A stretch of DNA of 64,000 bases, taken from NCBI RefSeq assembly GCF_947495325.1, contig NZ_CANLYK010000002.1, forward strand, positions 310,001 to 374,000, in the 5' to 3' direction. Below the pieces are notes generated by a model. That model was not told the DNA's origin. It searched no databases and saw nothing but the letters and a program-made list of their open reading frames with translations. Each line of letters starts with the position of its first letter. Position 1 is the first letter of the stretch. Of this stretch, positions 35,501-46,408 are shown one piece after another. Source of the stretch: an uncultured Allomuricauda sp. (GTDB lineage: Bacteria; Bacteroidota; Bacteroidia; Flavobacteriales; Flavobacteriaceae). A program made the translations under genes and the position numbers.

Positions 35501-36417
35501 TACAGACCTGTTTTTATTTTGTTCAAATATTCATTTGCTTTGGAGGTATTGCCAATTGCAGAATATGCTTTTGATAATTCACTATATATTTTATTCATCA
35601 AATCACTATCATCAAACAAATAATCTAAAGAACTTTCTAAAACTTCTACCGCCTTTGTGGACTTTGAAATCCTATTGAGGGCTGTGCCATAGGCAAAATG
35701 AAAATAGGGTTGAAGCGGATAGGAATCCAACGCCTCTTTTGAAACTGCTTCCATTCTCTTAAAATCTCCTTTTTCGAAGAGTTCTTCTATTTCCGATTTA
35801 TATGCAACCAGAGGGTCACTATCTTCTCGTTGTTGTTTTTCATCTTGAGCAACAACAACTGTCTTCGTTTTGTTGGTCTGTTGAATGGAGTCTTGGATTT
35901 TTAAAGTTAGTTCTTCAGCAAATTTAGAACCTTGTAACCCTTCCAAAACAGCCAAAGCTTCACGATATTTTTCTTTTTTAAAAAAGAAAACGGCTAGATT
36001 CTCTTGAAATTTATTATTGGAAAAGGGAAGTTGTTCCTCCAGTACTTCAATAGATGTTCCCTGTTTTTCCGTAATGTTCAACAGTGTTTCCAAATACCAA
36101 AAATCTGTTGGTTTTACGTTTATGGCATCTACAGCATATTGTTGCGCCTGAATATATTGTTTGTCTAAAAAATATGCCTTGGCTAACTCATAATCTATTA
36201 CGCTATTGGATGGGTCCAATTGTTTGCATTCCAAAAAAAGACTGATTGCCCTATCATAGTTTTGAATTCCCTTTTGTTTAAGAGCTTCAAAAAAACTTTC
36301 CTGAAACTCATCCGTATACTCATCTAAAAAAACCTCAGCACTCTGCTCTTCCTCTTGGGCCCATGCCCAAAAAGAAAATAAAGAAGCAAGTATATATATG
36401 CCTATTCGTTTTTTCAA
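35500..36417 (-). CDS. Periplasmic TPR protein
   Basis: 305 residues with a signal peptide (KKRIGIYILASLFSFWAWA) and tetratricopeptide repeats at about 42-105 (AISLFLECKQLDPSNSVIDY, AKAYFLDKQYIQAQQYAVDA) and again at about 215-300. Located between the nucleotidyltransferase and the DUF4292/EnvC pair, so probably an envelope assembly or scaffold protein. No more specific family could be assigned. Confidence 0.78.
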   Translation of the reverse strand: MKKRIGIYILASLFSFWAWAQEEEQSAEVFLDEYTDEFQESFFEALKQKGIQNYDRAISLFLECKQLDPSNSVIDYELAKAYFLDKQYIQAQQYAVDAINVKPTDFWYLETLLNITEKQGTSIEVLEEQLPFSNNKFQENLAVFFFKKEKYREALAVLEGLQGSKFAEELTLKIQDSIQQTNKTKTVVVAQDEKQQREDSDPLVAYKSEIEELFEKGDFKRMEAVSKEALDSYPLQPYFHFAYGTALNRISKSTKAVEVLESSLDYLFDDSDLMNKIYSELSKAYSAIGNTSKANEYLNKIKTGL

Positions 36418-36459
36418 TTCAAATCAGAATTTATGTGCTTGTCCAAGCATTTTTGATAG

Positions 36460-37476
36460 CTACTCCATAACGGAATAGTCACCAATGCTAATGGTCTCAA
36501 AATTGCCATCAAAAACTACATGGTTGCCAATCATCGCGTTATCCAAATTAGCGTTTTTGATGATGCTATCGCTTTGAATTAAGCTATTTTTAACGGTTGA
36601 ATTTTCAATAACTGTTCCTGAACCAACCGACACATAGGGTCCCACGGTTGTGTTTTTAAGTACCACGTTCTCTCCAATAAAACAGGGCTCAATGACGTTT
36701 GCGTTTTCTTTTACAACGGAATTAGCAACCAATACTTCTCCATCCTTTTCCAAAAAACCGAGCATTCGCTGATTTGTTTCCACGGTTACATTTTTATTTC
36801 CGCAATCCATCCACTCATCAACTTTTCCAGGGACAAATTTCATGCCCTTCTCCATCATCCGTTTTATACCATCATTTATTTGATATTCTCCTCCATTAAG
36901 GATGTCATTATCCAAAACGTATTGTAGTTCATTCTTAAGAACACATATATCCTTGAAATAATAAATACCAATAACCGCTAAATCTGAAACAAATTCTTGG
37001 GGCTTTTCAACTAACTCTACTATCTCATTTTGTCCGCTCAATTTTACAACTCCAAATGCCTCTGGCTTGTCCACCTGTTTCACCCAAATCACACTATCCG
37101 CAGATTTATCCAAATCAAAATCCGCACGAATCAAGGTATCCGCATAAGCGATAACCGCAGATCCATTCAAAGAATCTTTGGCGCTCATAATAGCATGTCC
37201 GGTACCCAAAGGTTCATCTTGTCTATAAATTGATCCCTTAGCACCTAGACTCTCTGCCAATTCCATAAGACTGTCCACAACATCCTCTCCAAAAAAAGCA
37301 GGGTCTCCCAAAATAAATGCAACTTCTTCTATTTGCCCTCCCAATACTTTAGCAATATCACTAACTAATCGATGAACAATAGGTTTGCCCGCAACCGGAA
37401 TCAATGGTTTTGGAACTGTCAATGTATGTGGTCTTAATCGGGAACCCCGTCCCGCCATCGGTACTATTATTTTCAT
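36460..37476 (-). CDS. Sugar-phosphate nucleotidyltransferase with left-handed beta-helix
   Basis: Forms NDP-sugars from NTP and sugar 1-phosphate. 338 residues. The N-terminal signature is MKIIVPMAGRGSRLRPHT followed by PKPLIPVAGKP. A nucleotide/sugar-binding region has GTGHAIMSAKDSL and YADTLI. A C-terminal left-handed beta-helix of hexapeptide repeats occupies about 245-335 (NANVIEPCFIGENVVLKNTT). It could be a glucose-1-phosphate thymidylyl/guanylyltransferase-type enzyme; the exact sugar is not readable. Between dut and the TPR gene in an envelope operon. Confidence 0.88.
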   Translation of the reverse strand: MKIIVPMAGRGSRLRPHTLTVPKPLIPVAGKPIVHRLVSDIAKVLGGQIEEVAFILGDPAFFGEDVVDSLMELAESLGAKGSIYRQDEPLGTGHAIMSAKDSLNGSAVIAYADTLIRADFDLDKSADSVIWVKQVDKPEAFGVVKLSGQNEIVELVEKPQEFVSDLAVIGIYYFKDICVLKNELQYVLDNDILNGGEYQINDGIKRMMEKGMKFVPGKVDEWMDCGNKNVTVETNQRMLGFLEKDGEVLVANSVVKENANVIEPCFIGENVVLKNTTVGPYVSVGSGTVIENSTVKNSLIQSDSIIKNANLDNAMIGNHVVFDGNFETISIGDYSVME

Positions 37477-37535
37477 ATGTTTAGTTGAAAGTTGTTAATG
37501 TTTAGTTTAATATATAAAACGTAATTCTCATCTGT

Positions 37536-37970
37536 CTATTTCACTCCAGTGCTCCCAAAACCTCCAGCACCTCTGTCTGTTTCAGAAAGAGAATCTACTT
37601 CGGTCCATTCCGCTCGTTCATGTTTCGTAATCACCATCTGGGCAATACGCTCCCCATTTTCAATGGTAAAATCCTCTGAAGAAAGGTTTGCCAAAATGAC
37701 GCCCACCTCACCTCTATAATCAGCATCTACCGTTCCAGGTGCATTCAGTACGGTAATTCCTTTTTTGGCAGCCAGTCCACTTCGTGGTCTTACCTGAGCT
37801 TCATAACCAACAGGCAATTCTATAAAAATCCCTGTGGGGACAATTGCTCTTTCGAGTGACTTTAATGTAATGGGTTCGGTAATATTTGCCCTTAGATCCA
37901 TGCCTGCAGAAGCAAGTGTTTCATAATGGGGCAATTGATGATTTGAGGTATTAATTATTTTAATTTTCAC
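37536..37970 (-). CDS. dut: dUTP diphosphatase
   Basis: Hydrolyses dUTP to dUMP and PPi, keeping uracil out of DNA. 144 residues with the trimeric dUTPase motifs in order: [47 protein letters not shown] and the C-terminal arm [10 protein letters not shown]. Its start overlaps the end of the flippase gene by 11 bases. Confidence 0.96.
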   Translation of the reverse strand: MKIKIINTSNHQLPHYETLASAGMDLRANITEPITLKSLERAIVPTGIFIELPVGYEAQVRPRSGLAAKKGITVLNAPGTVDADYRGEVGVILANLSSEDFTIENGERIAQMVITKHERAEWTEVDSLSETDRGAGGFGSTGVK

Positions 37971-39429
37971 GCTTTAGAAATATGGTCTTTAACTTGTCTC
38001 CTTCCATTTTGTAAACTAGCATCAAAAATAGCAAAAGTAGCACCCCTCCTGCCATTAAATTCCGATTAAAAGCGTAAAAAGACAAGGCAGAAAACAAAAT
38101 TGAAATCGATAAATAGAATACTATTTTCCGCATATTATACGGAACCGGGTAATATTTTCTTCCAAAATAATACGATAACAGCATCATGCTTGCGTAAGCG
38201 GCCAAGGTTGCCAGAGCAGAAGCCATATATCCAATTTTGGGGATGAAGACGATGTTAATTACCAATGTAATCAAAGCTCCAATTGAAGAAATATAGGCTC
38301 CAAACTTTGTTTGGTCCGTGATTTTATACCAAACAGACAGGTTATGATATATTCCTAAACATAGACTCCCCAATAATATAATAGGCACCACATCCAATGC
38401 TTCCCAATAGGTGGCATTTCTAATTAATAACTTTCCTAAAACATCTATGAACACGACTACTGCCAATAATATGATACTTCCCAATATCACAAAATAATTG
38501 GTGATCTGTGCATAGGTCTTCTGCGGTTTTTCGGTTTTGGCGTGACTAAAGAAAAAAGGCTCCACTCCCATTCTAAATGCAGTGCCAAAAAGTGTCATAA
38601 AAAGTGCCAGTTTATAACATGCTCCATATTTTCCAACTTCACTTGCAGCAATATCATAAGGTAATAGCTCTGTCAACAAAATTTTATCTACAACTTCATT
38701 TATGGTAAATGCAACCCCAGCCACCATAATAGGGCCCGAATATTTAAGCATTTGCTTCCATAGAGTAGAATCAAACTTGTACGAAACTTTAAAGTAGGTA
38801 GGTAAGAGCAGCAGCAAAGTAACGGCACTTGCAATGATATTGGATATGAAAATATATTGAATCTCCCAACCCTCTTTATATATCGAATTTAAAAACCCTT
38901 CATTGGTATCTTGAACCACCTTTGGAAGAATAATCAGGAAAAAAACATTGAATCCTAGGTTAATGGCAACATTAATAGTTTTTAGAATTGCATATTTCAT
39001 TGGTTTTTCCTGTGCTCTTAAAAGTGCAAAAGGAATGATTACCAATGCATCCAAAACCAAAATATAGGTGGTGAATTTTATATAGTCAACCTGAATATTG
39101 GTAACGTTTGCCAAGCCATCCTTTACCGCAAGGGCCAGAGTCAAAAAAAATAAAGAAGACCCCAATAAAGATATGAGGGACGTGGAAATAACAGACTTCT
39201 TGTCTTCTCTTTTATGATAAAACCGAAAAAAGGCGGTTTCCATTCCATACGCCAAGAAGACGTTGAAAATAGCAATCCAAGCGTAAATGTTCACATACTG
39301 ACCATAGCCAGATGCATTCTCAAAAACAGAGGTATAAAGCGGAAGTAAAAAGAACGAAATGACTCTTGGCAAAACAGTTGCCAGTCCGTATACAAATGTT
39401 TGCTTAAAAAGTTTTTTTAGTGGATTCAA
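37960..39429 (-). CDS. Polysaccharide flippase (Wzx/MATE-like)
   Basis: 489 residues with about 12-14 hydrophobic helices throughout and the N-terminal pattern [20 protein letters not shown] typical of PST-family lipid-linked oligosaccharide flippases. The likely role is moving an undecaprenyl-linked polysaccharide unit across the inner membrane. First gene of the minus-strand operon flippase-dut-nucleotidyltransferase-TPR-DUF4292-EnvC. Substrate unknown; no adjacent polymerase or glycosyltransferases are present. Confidence 0.88.
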   Translation of the reverse strand: MNPLKKLFKQTFVYGLATVLPRVISFFLLPLYTSVFENASGYGQYVNIYAWIAIFNVFLAYGMETAFFRFYHKREDKKSVISTSLISLLGSSLFFLTLALAVKDGLANVTNIQVDYIKFTTYILVLDALVIIPFALLRAQEKPMKYAILKTINVAINLGFNVFFLIILPKVVQDTNEGFLNSIYKEGWEIQYIFISNIIASAVTLLLLLPTYFKVSYKFDSTLWKQMLKYSGPIMVAGVAFTINEVVDKILLTELLPYDIAASEVGKYGACYKLALFMTLFGTAFRMGVEPFFFSHAKTEKPQKTYAQITNYFVILGSIILLAVVVFIDVLGKLLIRNATYWEALDVVPIILLGSLCLGIYHNLSVWYKITDQTKFGAYISSIGALITLVINIVFIPKIGYMASALATLAAYASMMLLSYYFGRKYYPVPYNMRKIVFYLSISILFSALSFYAFNRNLMAGGVLLLLFLMLVYKMEGDKLKTIFLKREN

Positions 39430-39578
39430 TGGGAATTCGCTCGTTTAGAAAACCATGGTTAACCTCAATGCAAGTTACACAAAACCCCTTACTTATTAGC
39501 TGGGCACCTCTATTTGAATCTCCGATTAATACCCCGAAGAAAATAATTTATATCTTTTACGTGTAAACAATTACACTC

Positions 39579-41237
39579 ATGAAAACTATAACAAAGCAAA
39601 TTTCCTTGATCATCCTCATTCTGATGGTGATTTCCTGCGGTGAAAAGAAGAAAAATTTAGATGCTGTTGTCCATGAAAAACCCAATATCATTTTTATAAT
39701 GTCAGATGATCATGCATATCAGGCAATAAGCACTTACCGTGATCATTTAATTCAAACGCCAAACATTGATCGTATTGGCAAAGAAGGTATTGTGTTTACC
39801 AATGCTTGTGTTTCCAATTCCATTTGCGCTCCATCACGAGCTACAATTTTAACCGGGAAGCATACACATATTAATGGTAAAGTGGACAATCAGATGCCTT
39901 TTGATACCACACAGGTGACGTTTCCCCAGATTTTTCAACAAGCGGGCTATCAAACCGCAATGTTTGGAAAATTACACTTTGGAAACAATCCAAAAGGGGT
40001 GGATGACTTTATGATTTTACCCGGACAGGGATCCTATATTAATCCCGATTTTATCACAAAAAATGGTGACACTACCCGAATTGAAGGTTATGTTACCGAT
40101 GTTATAACGGACTTGACTTTGGATTGGTTGGACAAAAAAAGGGATACATTAAAACCTTTTATGTTGATGTATCTGCACAAGGCTCCACATAGACCGTGGT
40201 GGCCCAGACCGGACAAGTTCAAGGAGTTTTTGGGAAAGAAATTTCCAGAACCTGCTTCTTTGTTCGATGATTACAAAAATAGGGGGACAGCGGCGAAGAC
40301 AGCGGAAATGAATTTGTTGTATGATATGATGTACAATCACGATAGCAAAATAAGACCGGAGGTTACCCAACGAATGAAAAATTTAGAGCCATTTGTGCGC
40401 GAATATGATGGAGGGTTTCATAACCCCTATACAAATCGCGTCAATGAAGTTCAAAAAGCAGCTTACGAACCTATTTTGGACGAAATCAATAAAGATTTTG
40501 AGGAAAATTGGCCCTCGATGACAGATGAGGAGAAAATGAAATGGAAATACCAACGTTACATGCAAGATTATTTGGCCTGTATCTCTTCTGTAGATGATAA
40601 TGTAGGGCGCCTGTTGGAATACTTGGATGATAGCAAATTATCTGACAATACCATGGTAGTATATACCTCTGACCAAGGTTTCTATCTGGGTGAACATGGT
40701 TGGTTTGATAAGCGTTTTATTTATGATGAATCTTTTAAAACGCCATTGCTAGTTCGTTGGCCAAACAGGATTGAACCAGGAATAACAAGCGAAGAAATGG
40801 TGCAAAATTTAGATTTTGCCCAGACCTTTTTGGAAGCCGCGCAAATTGAGGCTCCTGACGATATGCAAGGGGAAAGTTTAATGCCTCTTTTAACGTCCAA
40901 TACCGCTGAATGGACAAGAGACGCAGTATATTATCATTATTATGAATATCCTGCAGTACATCAAGTAAAAAGACATTATGGGATAGTGACCATTGATTAC
41001 AAACTGGCCCATTTTTATTACGATGTTGATGAATGGGAACTTTATGATCGTAAAAAAGATCCACAGGAAATGAACAATGTGTATGGTGACCCTGCATATG
41101 CAGATGTAGTAAAAGAACTCAAGAAAAAATTGGAAGAGCTTCGTATTCAATACAAAGATTCAGATGAATTGAATCAGCAGTACATAGATATTCATCATGC
41201 AAATAGCATTGACTCTCCTTTAAATAAAAAGGGGTAG
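39579..41237 (+). CDS. Type I (formylglycine) sulfatase lipoprotein
   Basis: 552 residues with a lipoprotein signal (IILILMVISC; Cys20), so probably on the cell surface or in the periplasm. The metal site SDDH is at 42-45, and the formylglycine motif is C83-A-P-S-R87 with LTGKH downstream; it must be activated by a sulfatase maturase, not seen in this window. Later conserved blocks: HKAPHRPWWPRPDKF, TSDQGFYLGEHGWFDKR. Related to S1-family sulfatases acting on polysaccharide sulfate esters. It stands alone, outside any visible polysaccharide utilisation locus. Substrate unknown. Confidence 0.92.
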   Translation: MKTITKQISLIILILMVISCGEKKKNLDAVVHEKPNIIFIMSDDHAYQAISTYRDHLIQTPNIDRIGKEGIVFTNACVSNSICAPSRATILTGKHTHINGKVDNQMPFDTTQVTFPQIFQQAGYQTAMFGKLHFGNNPKGVDDFMILPGQGSYINPDFITKNGDTTRIEGYVTDVITDLTLDWLDKKRDTLKPFMLMYLHKAPHRPWWPRPDKFKEFLGKKFPEPASLFDDYKNRGTAAKTAEMNLLYDMMYNHDSKIRPEVTQRMKNLEPFVREYDGGFHNPYTNRVNEVQKAAYEPILDEINKDFEENWPSMTDEEKMKWKYQRYMQDYLACISSVDDNVGRLLEYLDDSKLSDNTMVVYTSDQGFYLGEHGWFDKRFIYDESFKTPLLVRWPNRIEPGITSEEMVQNLDFAQTFLEAAQIEAPDDMQGESLMPLLTSNTAEWTRDAVYYHYYEYPAVHQVKRHYGIVTIDYKLAHFYYDVDEWELYDRKKDPQEMNNVYGDPAYADVVKELKKKLEELRIQYKDSDELNQQYIDIHHANSIDSPLNKKG

Positions 41238-41273
41238 TTCTGTTCTCAGCTTGGCTCGAACCAATAAAAAACA

Positions 41274-41303
41274 AAAAGCCACTTCTAAAGAAGTGGCTTT
41301 TTT
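41274..41303. terminator. Bidirectional terminator between the sulfatase and atpG
   Basis: A 12-bp stem, AAAAGCCACTTC / GAAGTGGCTTTT, with a TAAA loop. The A-rich and T-rich flanks allow termination of both the sulfatase transcript (+) and the atp operon (-). Confidence 0.92.
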
Positions 41304-41323
41304 GAATTCATTTATATAATAGG

Positions 41324-42184
41324 CTAGTTGTTCAGTGCTTCCGCACCACCAACAATTTCTAAAATCTCATTGGTGATAGCAGCTTGTCTTGCTTTGTTAT
41401 AGGTCAACTTTAATTGATCTCTAAGTTCCGTAGCATTATCTGTTGCTTTATGCATAGCCGTCATACGGGCACCGTGCTCACTGGCGAAAGAATCCCTAAT
41501 TGCTTTATACAATTGTGTTTTCAATGATTTTGGAATCAATTGTTCCACGATTTCAGGTTTGGATGGCTCAAAAATGTAATCTGAAGCGCCTGAAGTATCT
41601 CCTTCAACAGGAACCAAAGGCAAAAATTGTTCTGACATTACAATTTGAGTTGCCGCATTTTTGAACTTATTGTAAACCAATTCAATTCTGTCATAATTCC
41701 CTTCAGTAAAATGGTCCATTAAACTCTGGGCAATTGCAGCTACATTGTCAAAGGTCAAATCATCAAAAACATTACTGTGATTTGCTATTACAGTGCCCCT
41801 TTTTCCTAAAAGATCATTTCCTTTTTTCCCAATCGCCATAAAGTCTACCTGCTTTCCAGCATAAGTGTCTTCAAGTAGCGAGGTGCATTGTTTAATGATG
41901 TTGGAATTGAAAGCTCCACACAATCCTCTATTGGATGTAATGCCCACAACCAATACTTTATTGATTGTCCGGTTATCGGTAAACTTACTTCCTGCATCAC
42001 CATCTAAACTTGCACTAAGATTCTGCAATAACTCGGTAAGTTTATTTGCATAAGGACGCATTGCGGTAATAGCATCTTGGGCCTTTTTCAACTTTGCAGC
42101 AGAAACCATTTTCATGGCACTGGTAATCTGCATGGTCGATGATACCGTAACTATCCTATTTCTTATTTCTTTTAGATTCGCCAT
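41324..42184 (-). CDS. atpG: ATP synthase F1 subunit gamma
   Basis: Rotor shaft of F1. 286 residues with the conserved N-terminal helix (MANLKEIRNRIVTVSSTMQI, then TSAMKMVSAAKLKKAQ), SNRGLCGAFN in the middle, and the C-terminal helix with ASEHGARMTAMHKATDNA and TKARQAAIT-type ending (YNKARQAAITNEILEIVGGA). Last gene of the minus-strand atp operon. It is followed by a bidirectional terminator, so the beta and epsilon genes are not in this operon. Confidence 0.97.
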   Translation of the reverse strand: MANLKEIRNRIVTVSSTMQITSAMKMVSAAKLKKAQDAITAMRPYANKLTELLQNLSASLDGDAGSKFTDNRTINKVLVVGITSNRGLCGAFNSNIIKQCTSLLEDTYAGKQVDFMAIGKKGNDLLGKRGTVIANHSNVFDDLTFDNVAAIAQSLMDHFTEGNYDRIELVYNKFKNAATQIVMSEQFLPLVPVEGDTSGASDYIFEPSKPEIVEQLIPKSLKTQLYKAIRDSFASEHGARMTAMHKATDNATELRDQLKLTYNKARQAAITNEILEIVGGAEALNN

Positions 42185-42196
42185 TTATATTTGGGC

Positions 42197-43777
42197 TTAA
42201 GCTCTATACTTTCCTGAAAGGTCTTTACAAACAGCGGTCAATGTATCCGTTACCTCATCTGTCAATTTTCCAGCTTTTAAGGTATCCAATACATCCCTAT
42301 GCTTAGCGTTCAAGAATTCTATAAAGTCTCTTTCAAATTCTTTAATTTTGTCAACAGGAACATCTCTCAACAAGTTTTTAGAACCTGCGAAGATAATCGC
42401 TACTTGATTTTCTACTGTAAAAGGATCGTTTTGCGCTTGTTTCAAAATCTCAACGTTTCTACGTCCTTTTTCAATTACGTTTAAGGTAGCAGCATCCAAA
42501 TCTGAACCAAATTTGGCAAAAGCTTCCAATTCACGGAACTGTGCTTGATCCAGTTTCAACGTACCTGCAACTTTTTTCATGGATTTAATCTGGGCATTAC
42601 CCCCAACACGGGATACAGAAATACCAACGTTAATTGCTGGCCTTACCCCTTGGTTGAATAAATCTTGCTCCAAGAATATCTGTCCATCCGTAATAGAAAT
42701 TACGTTGGTTGGAATATAGGCTGATACATCACCGGCTTGTGTTTCAATGATAGGAAGCGCGGTCAACGAACCTCCTCCTTTTACCATCGGTTTCAAGACA
42801 TCAGGAAGGTCGTTCATATCTTTTGCAATGGTGTCATCGTTAATCACTTTTGCAGAACGCTCCAATAATCTTGAGTGCAAATAGAAAACGTCACCAGGAT
42901 ATGCTTCACGTCCTGGAGGTCTTCTTAATAGAAGGGAAACTTCACGGTAGGCAACCGCCTGTTTTGATAAATCATCATAAATAATCAAGGCAGGTCTACC
43001 TGTGTCTCTAAAGTATTCTCCAATAGAAGCACCTGCCATAGGGGCATAAACCTGCATTGGAGCAGGATCTGATGCATTTGCTGCAACTATAGTGGTATAT
43101 GCCAAAGCACCTTTATCTTCCAACGTCTTTGCAATAGCTGCAACGGTAGAAGCTTTTTGACCTATGGCAACATAGATACAGTATACTGGCTCTCCAGCAT
43201 CGTAGAATTCTTTTTGGTTTAGAATGGTATCGATACAAACCGTAGTTTTTCCAGTTTGACGGTCACCAATAACCAATTCACGTTGTCCTCTACCTACAGG
43301 AATCATCGCATCTACTGCTTTAATTCCAGTTTGCAATGGTTCGTTTACCGGCTGACGGTAGATTACACCAGGCGCTTTGCGCTCTAATGGCATTTCATAT
43401 GTATCTCCAGCAATTGGTCCTTTACCATCAATTGGCACGCCTAAGGTGTTTACCACACGACCTACGATTCCTTCACCAACGTTAATGGATGCAATACGTT
43501 GTGTTCTTTTAACTGTAGCTCCTTCCACAACTTCTCTAGACGGGCCTAATAGTACAACACCAACATTATCTTCCTCCAAGTTCAAAACAATACCTTCCAT
43601 ACCGCCATCGAACTCCACAAGCTCACCATATTGAACATTGGAAAGTCCGTAAACACGGGCAATACCATCACCCACTTGCAATACGGTACCTACTTCATCC
43701 AAAGAAGCGGTAGCTTCAAAACCTGATAATTGTTTTTTCAAAATTGCTGATACTTCAGCTGCTTTTACTCCTGCCAT
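42197..43777 (-). CDS. atpA: ATP synthase F1 subunit alpha
   Basis: Non-catalytic nucleotide-binding F1 subunit. Walker A GDRQTGKT near 172-179, the block [20 protein letters not shown], the alpha signature [17 protein letters not shown] and [20 protein letters not shown]. 526 residues, full length. Gaps of 2 bases to atpH and 12 to atpG. Confidence 0.98.
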   Translation of the reverse strand: MAGVKAAEVSAILKKQLSGFEATASLDEVGTVLQVGDGIARVYGLSNVQYGELVEFDGGMEGIVLNLEEDNVGVVLLGPSREVVEGATVKRTQRIASINVGEGIVGRVVNTLGVPIDGKGPIAGDTYEMPLERKAPGVIYRQPVNEPLQTGIKAVDAMIPVGRGQRELVIGDRQTGKTTVCIDTILNQKEFYDAGEPVYCIYVAIGQKASTVAAIAKTLEDKGALAYTTIVAANASDPAPMQVYAPMAGASIGEYFRDTGRPALIIYDDLSKQAVAYREVSLLLRRPPGREAYPGDVFYLHSRLLERSAKVINDDTIAKDMNDLPDVLKPMVKGGGSLTALPIIETQAGDVSAYIPTNVISITDGQIFLEQDLFNQGVRPAINVGISVSRVGGNAQIKSMKKVAGTLKLDQAQFRELEAFAKFGSDLDAATLNVIEKGRRNVEILKQAQNDPFTVENQVAIIFAGSKNLLRDVPVDKIKEFERDFIEFLNAKHRDVLDTLKAGKLTDEVTDTLTAVCKDLSGKYRA

Positions 43778-43779
43778 TT

Positions 43780-44319
43780 TTATAGACTATTTGTAAATTC
43801 TCTTTTTAATCCGTTCAATTTGTTTGCTACGCTTGCATCATATTGTAAATCTCCAACTCGTAAGACAAATCCTCCTATAATGCTTTCGTCAATCTTATTC
43901 TCTATGGTGACCTTATTTCCGGTCATTTTGACTACCTCAACTAAAATTTTCTTTTCCAATTCTCCAGTTAAGGGAACGGCTGTGGTAACATACGCCACAT
44001 CTTCTCCTTTTAATTGCTCGTGGAGAATAACATATTTTAGAGCAACTTCTTGCAACAATCCTATTCTTTTGTTGTCTGTTAAAGTGCTAATAAGGCCTTT
44101 GGTGATTTCTTGAGAACCCTTGAATAGTTCTTGCAGGGAATTCTTTTTGATCTCCCCTTTTACAACTGGGCTTTCCAAAAGGTTTTGAAGCTCTACATTT
44201 TCAGTGATTACAGCTGCTATTTCCCGCATATCCTTTTCCACAGCCTCAGCTGCTTTCTTTTCGATAGCGAAATCCAACGTTGCTTTTGCGTAGCGTATGG
44301 CTGCTCTACTTTCGTTCAT
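43780..44319 (-). CDS. atpH: ATP synthase F1 subunit delta
   Basis: Connects the F1 head to the b-subunit stalk. 179 residues of the usual low-conservation OSCP/delta type: [20 protein letters not shown] at the N terminus and the C-terminal [20 protein letters not shown] block. Operon position between atpF and atpA confirms it. Confidence 0.95.
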   Translation of the reverse strand: MNESRAAIRYAKATLDFAIEKKAAEAVEKDMREIAAVITENVELQNLLESPVVKGEIKKNSLQELFKGSQEITKGLISTLTDNKRIGLLQEVALKYVILHEQLKGEDVAYVTTAVPLTGELEKKILVEVVKMTGNKVTIENKIDESIIGGFVLRVGDLQYDASVANKLNGLKREFTNSL

Positions 44320-44325
44320 CTTCTT

Positions 44326-44826
44326 CTAGTTCAATTTGATATCACCCAACATATCATCAACCAATTTTAGTTGCCTCTTTTTATCGGATAATTCTTCTTT
44401 GATCACTTTTTCTGCAATGTCCACGGAAAGGTTAGCCACTTGGGCTTTGATATCGGCAACGGCTGCCTTCTTTTCACTTTCAATAGTTGCTTGGGCTTGC
44501 TTCACCAATTTGTCTCCTTCTACTTGGGCCTGTTCTTTGGCATCAGCAACGATTTTATCTTTTATTTCACGAGCTTCTTTAAGCATGGCTTCTCTTTCTG
44601 CTCGTGCTTCTTTTAAAAGTTTCTCACTATCCGCAGTTACATTCTGCATTTCTTTTTTGGCATCTTCAGCTGCAGCCAAGGCATCCTTGATTCCATCTTC
44701 ACGATCATTTACAGCTTTTAGGATTGGTTTCCATGCAAATTTCCACATGAGGAACAACAATAGTCCAAACAATAATGTCTGCCAGAAAAACAGTCCTAAC
44801 GAAAACTCTTCTAATAACTTTGCCAT
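44326..44826 (-). CDS. atpF: ATP synthase Fo subunit b
   Basis: Peripheral stalk. 166 residues: one N-terminal membrane helix (about 10-28, LGLFFWQTLLFGLLLFLMWK) and a long Ala/Glu/Lys-rich helix over the rest. The order atpE-atpF-atpH is standard. A single b gene, not a b/b' pair. Confidence 0.97.
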   Translation of the reverse strand: MAKLLEEFSLGLFFWQTLLFGLLLFLMWKFAWKPILKAVNDREDGIKDALAAAEDAKKEMQNVTADSEKLLKEARAEREAMLKEAREIKDKIVADAKEQAQVEGDKLVKQAQATIESEKKAAVADIKAQVANLSVDIAEKVIKEELSDKKRQLKLVDDMLGDIKLN

Positions 44827-44909
44827 AATTACTTTCTATTTGTATTCATTTTTAAACAAAAGCAAGGGCTGCAACCAACCGTTACAGCCATTTGCCTTAG
44901 ATGTTTTGA

Positions 44910-45101
44910 TTATACAGCAAATAATGCCGCGAAACCAATACCTTCAATCAACGCTGCTGCAATCAACATCGCTGTTTGGATTTTACCTGTAGCTTCAGGT
45001 TGACGGGCAATAGCCTCCATAGCAGAACCACCGATTCTACCAATACCAAGACCAACACCGATAACAACTAAACCTGCACCTACCATTACTGGAATTTCCA
45101 T
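44910..45101 (-). CDS. atpE: ATP synthase Fo subunit c
   Basis: 63-residue hairpin proteolipid of the rotor ring. Two helices joined by the polar loop ARQPEA, with the ion-carrying carboxylate E53 in ALIEGIGF. Glycine-rich first helix (GAGLVVIGVGLGIGRIGG). Short N terminus, as in Bacteroidota. The spacer to atpB contains a palindromic repeat. Confidence 0.97.
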   Translation of the reverse strand: MEIPVMVGAGLVVIGVGLGIGRIGGSAMEAIARQPEATGKIQTAMLIAAALIEGIGFAALFAV

Positions 45102-45140
45102 ATCTATCTAGTTTAAAAATTAAATATTCAACTTTCAGCA

Positions 45141-45165
45141 CTTCTCGACTACGCTCGAAGTGACA
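45141..45165 (+). repeat. REP-like palindromic repeat in the atpB-atpE spacer
   Basis: CTTCTCGACTACGCTCGAAG followed by TGACA. It has internal TCGA/TCGA dyad symmetry and differs by one base over 16 from the element at 59451-59466. It sits between two genes of the atp operon, 39 bases after the atpB start-side neighbour atpE begins transcriptionally upstream of it. Confidence 0.65.
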
Positions 45166-45179
45166 ATTTCATTCATTTA

Positions 45180-46313
45180 TTAATGGGCAACTTCTGCCTC
45201 ATGATCGTGCTCATGTTCTTCGGAAGCAAATCCGAAATACAAAGCGCTCAACATGGTGAAAATATATGCTTGTAGCAATGCTACCAATACTTCAATCAAC
45301 GAAATGGCAAAAGCAAGTCCAAATGATAACGGGCTACCCAACCAACTTTTAAAGATGAACATCAACCCAATCAAACTCATTAATACAATGTGACCTGCTT
45401 GCATATTCGCATACAAACGAATCAATAATGAGAATGGCTTAATGAACAATCCTAAAATTTCAATAGGAATCAATATAATATATAATGGAATCTTAGCATA
45501 CCAAGGCATGGTATCTCCCAAAGGATTAAACTGGTGCATCCAGTAATCCTTGGTACCTGTAAAATTGGTTATCAAGAACGTCATAATTGCCAAAGAAACT
45601 GTTATGGCAATGTTTCCTGTTACATTAATTCCTAGAGGTGTTAGCCCAAACATGTTCAAGAACCATATAAAGAAAAATATGGTCAACAAAAATGGCATGT
45701 ATTTTTTGTAACGCTTCTCCCCAATATTAGGTCTGGCAATATCATCTCTAACATAAAGCACTATGGGTTCAAAGAAACGACCTACGCCTGTTGGCACTCC
45801 GTTGTTCTTTGCATAGGACCTTGCCAAACTGGTGAACAACCACAACATCAACAATCCCGTAACAATAATCATCACAACATTCTTGGTGATTGAAAAATCC
45901 AAAGGTTTTACATTGGTAGCATGATGCTCTTCATCATAATGAATTGTGCCTTCAGCATCTGTTTTATAAATCTTACTGTGGTAGAGTTTGTAATAATTTC
46001 CATCTATCTCGGCCAAGGTCTCTCCATGGTGGAATTTGGAAGAGGAAAAAACCTTTAATCCATTATCCCATAAAATCACTGGCAATGGAAACCCAACATA
46101 CTTATGCTCTCCATTTTCTTTAGTATATGAAAACAAAGAAAAATCATGTGCGTCTTGAAGGTGATGGGAGATATATTCCTTAATTTCTGTCTTAAGGTCC
46201 TTGCCGTGTTCGCCAGCCTCTTTTTCCGTATCACTTGCAAAAGTGAACTGACCTAAAAATAGTGCAACTACGAGAAGAAATCTAGTCAAAGTGTTTTTTT
46301 GCATTTCGCTCAA
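45180..46313 (-). CDS. atpB: ATP synthase Fo subunit a
   Basis: Stator channel subunit. 377 residues, longer than the usual 240-270 because of a signal-like N terminus (about 8-24) and a periplasmic domain (about 25-145) that is typical of Bacteroidota. The five-helix channel part follows, with the essential arginine R298 in LIRLYANMQAGHIVL. His/Glu-rich C-terminal end (SEEHEHDHEAEVAH). Encoded upstream of atpE in the operon. Confidence 0.96.
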   Translation of the reverse strand: MSEMQKNTLTRFLLVVALFLGQFTFASDTEKEAGEHGKDLKTEIKEYISHHLQDAHDFSLFSYTKENGEHKYVGFPLPVILWDNGLKVFSSSKFHHGETLAEIDGNYYKLYHSKIYKTDAEGTIHYDEEHHATNVKPLDFSITKNVVMIIVTGLLMLWLFTSLARSYAKNNGVPTGVGRFFEPIVLYVRDDIARPNIGEKRYKKYMPFLLTIFFFIWFLNMFGLTPLGINVTGNIAITVSLAIMTFLITNFTGTKDYWMHQFNPLGDTMPWYAKIPLYIILIPIEILGLFIKPFSLLIRLYANMQAGHIVLMSLIGLMFIFKSWLGSPLSFGLAFAISLIEVLVALLQAYIFTMLSALYFGFASEEHEHDHEAEVAH

Positions 46314-46408
46314 AATATCGGTCTCTCAAAATCGGTGCAAATGTAAGTCTTTCTTACAAAAAGAAAAAAGCTTTCAAACTTTTATTTTTGAGGATTTTGG
46401 ACTCCTAT

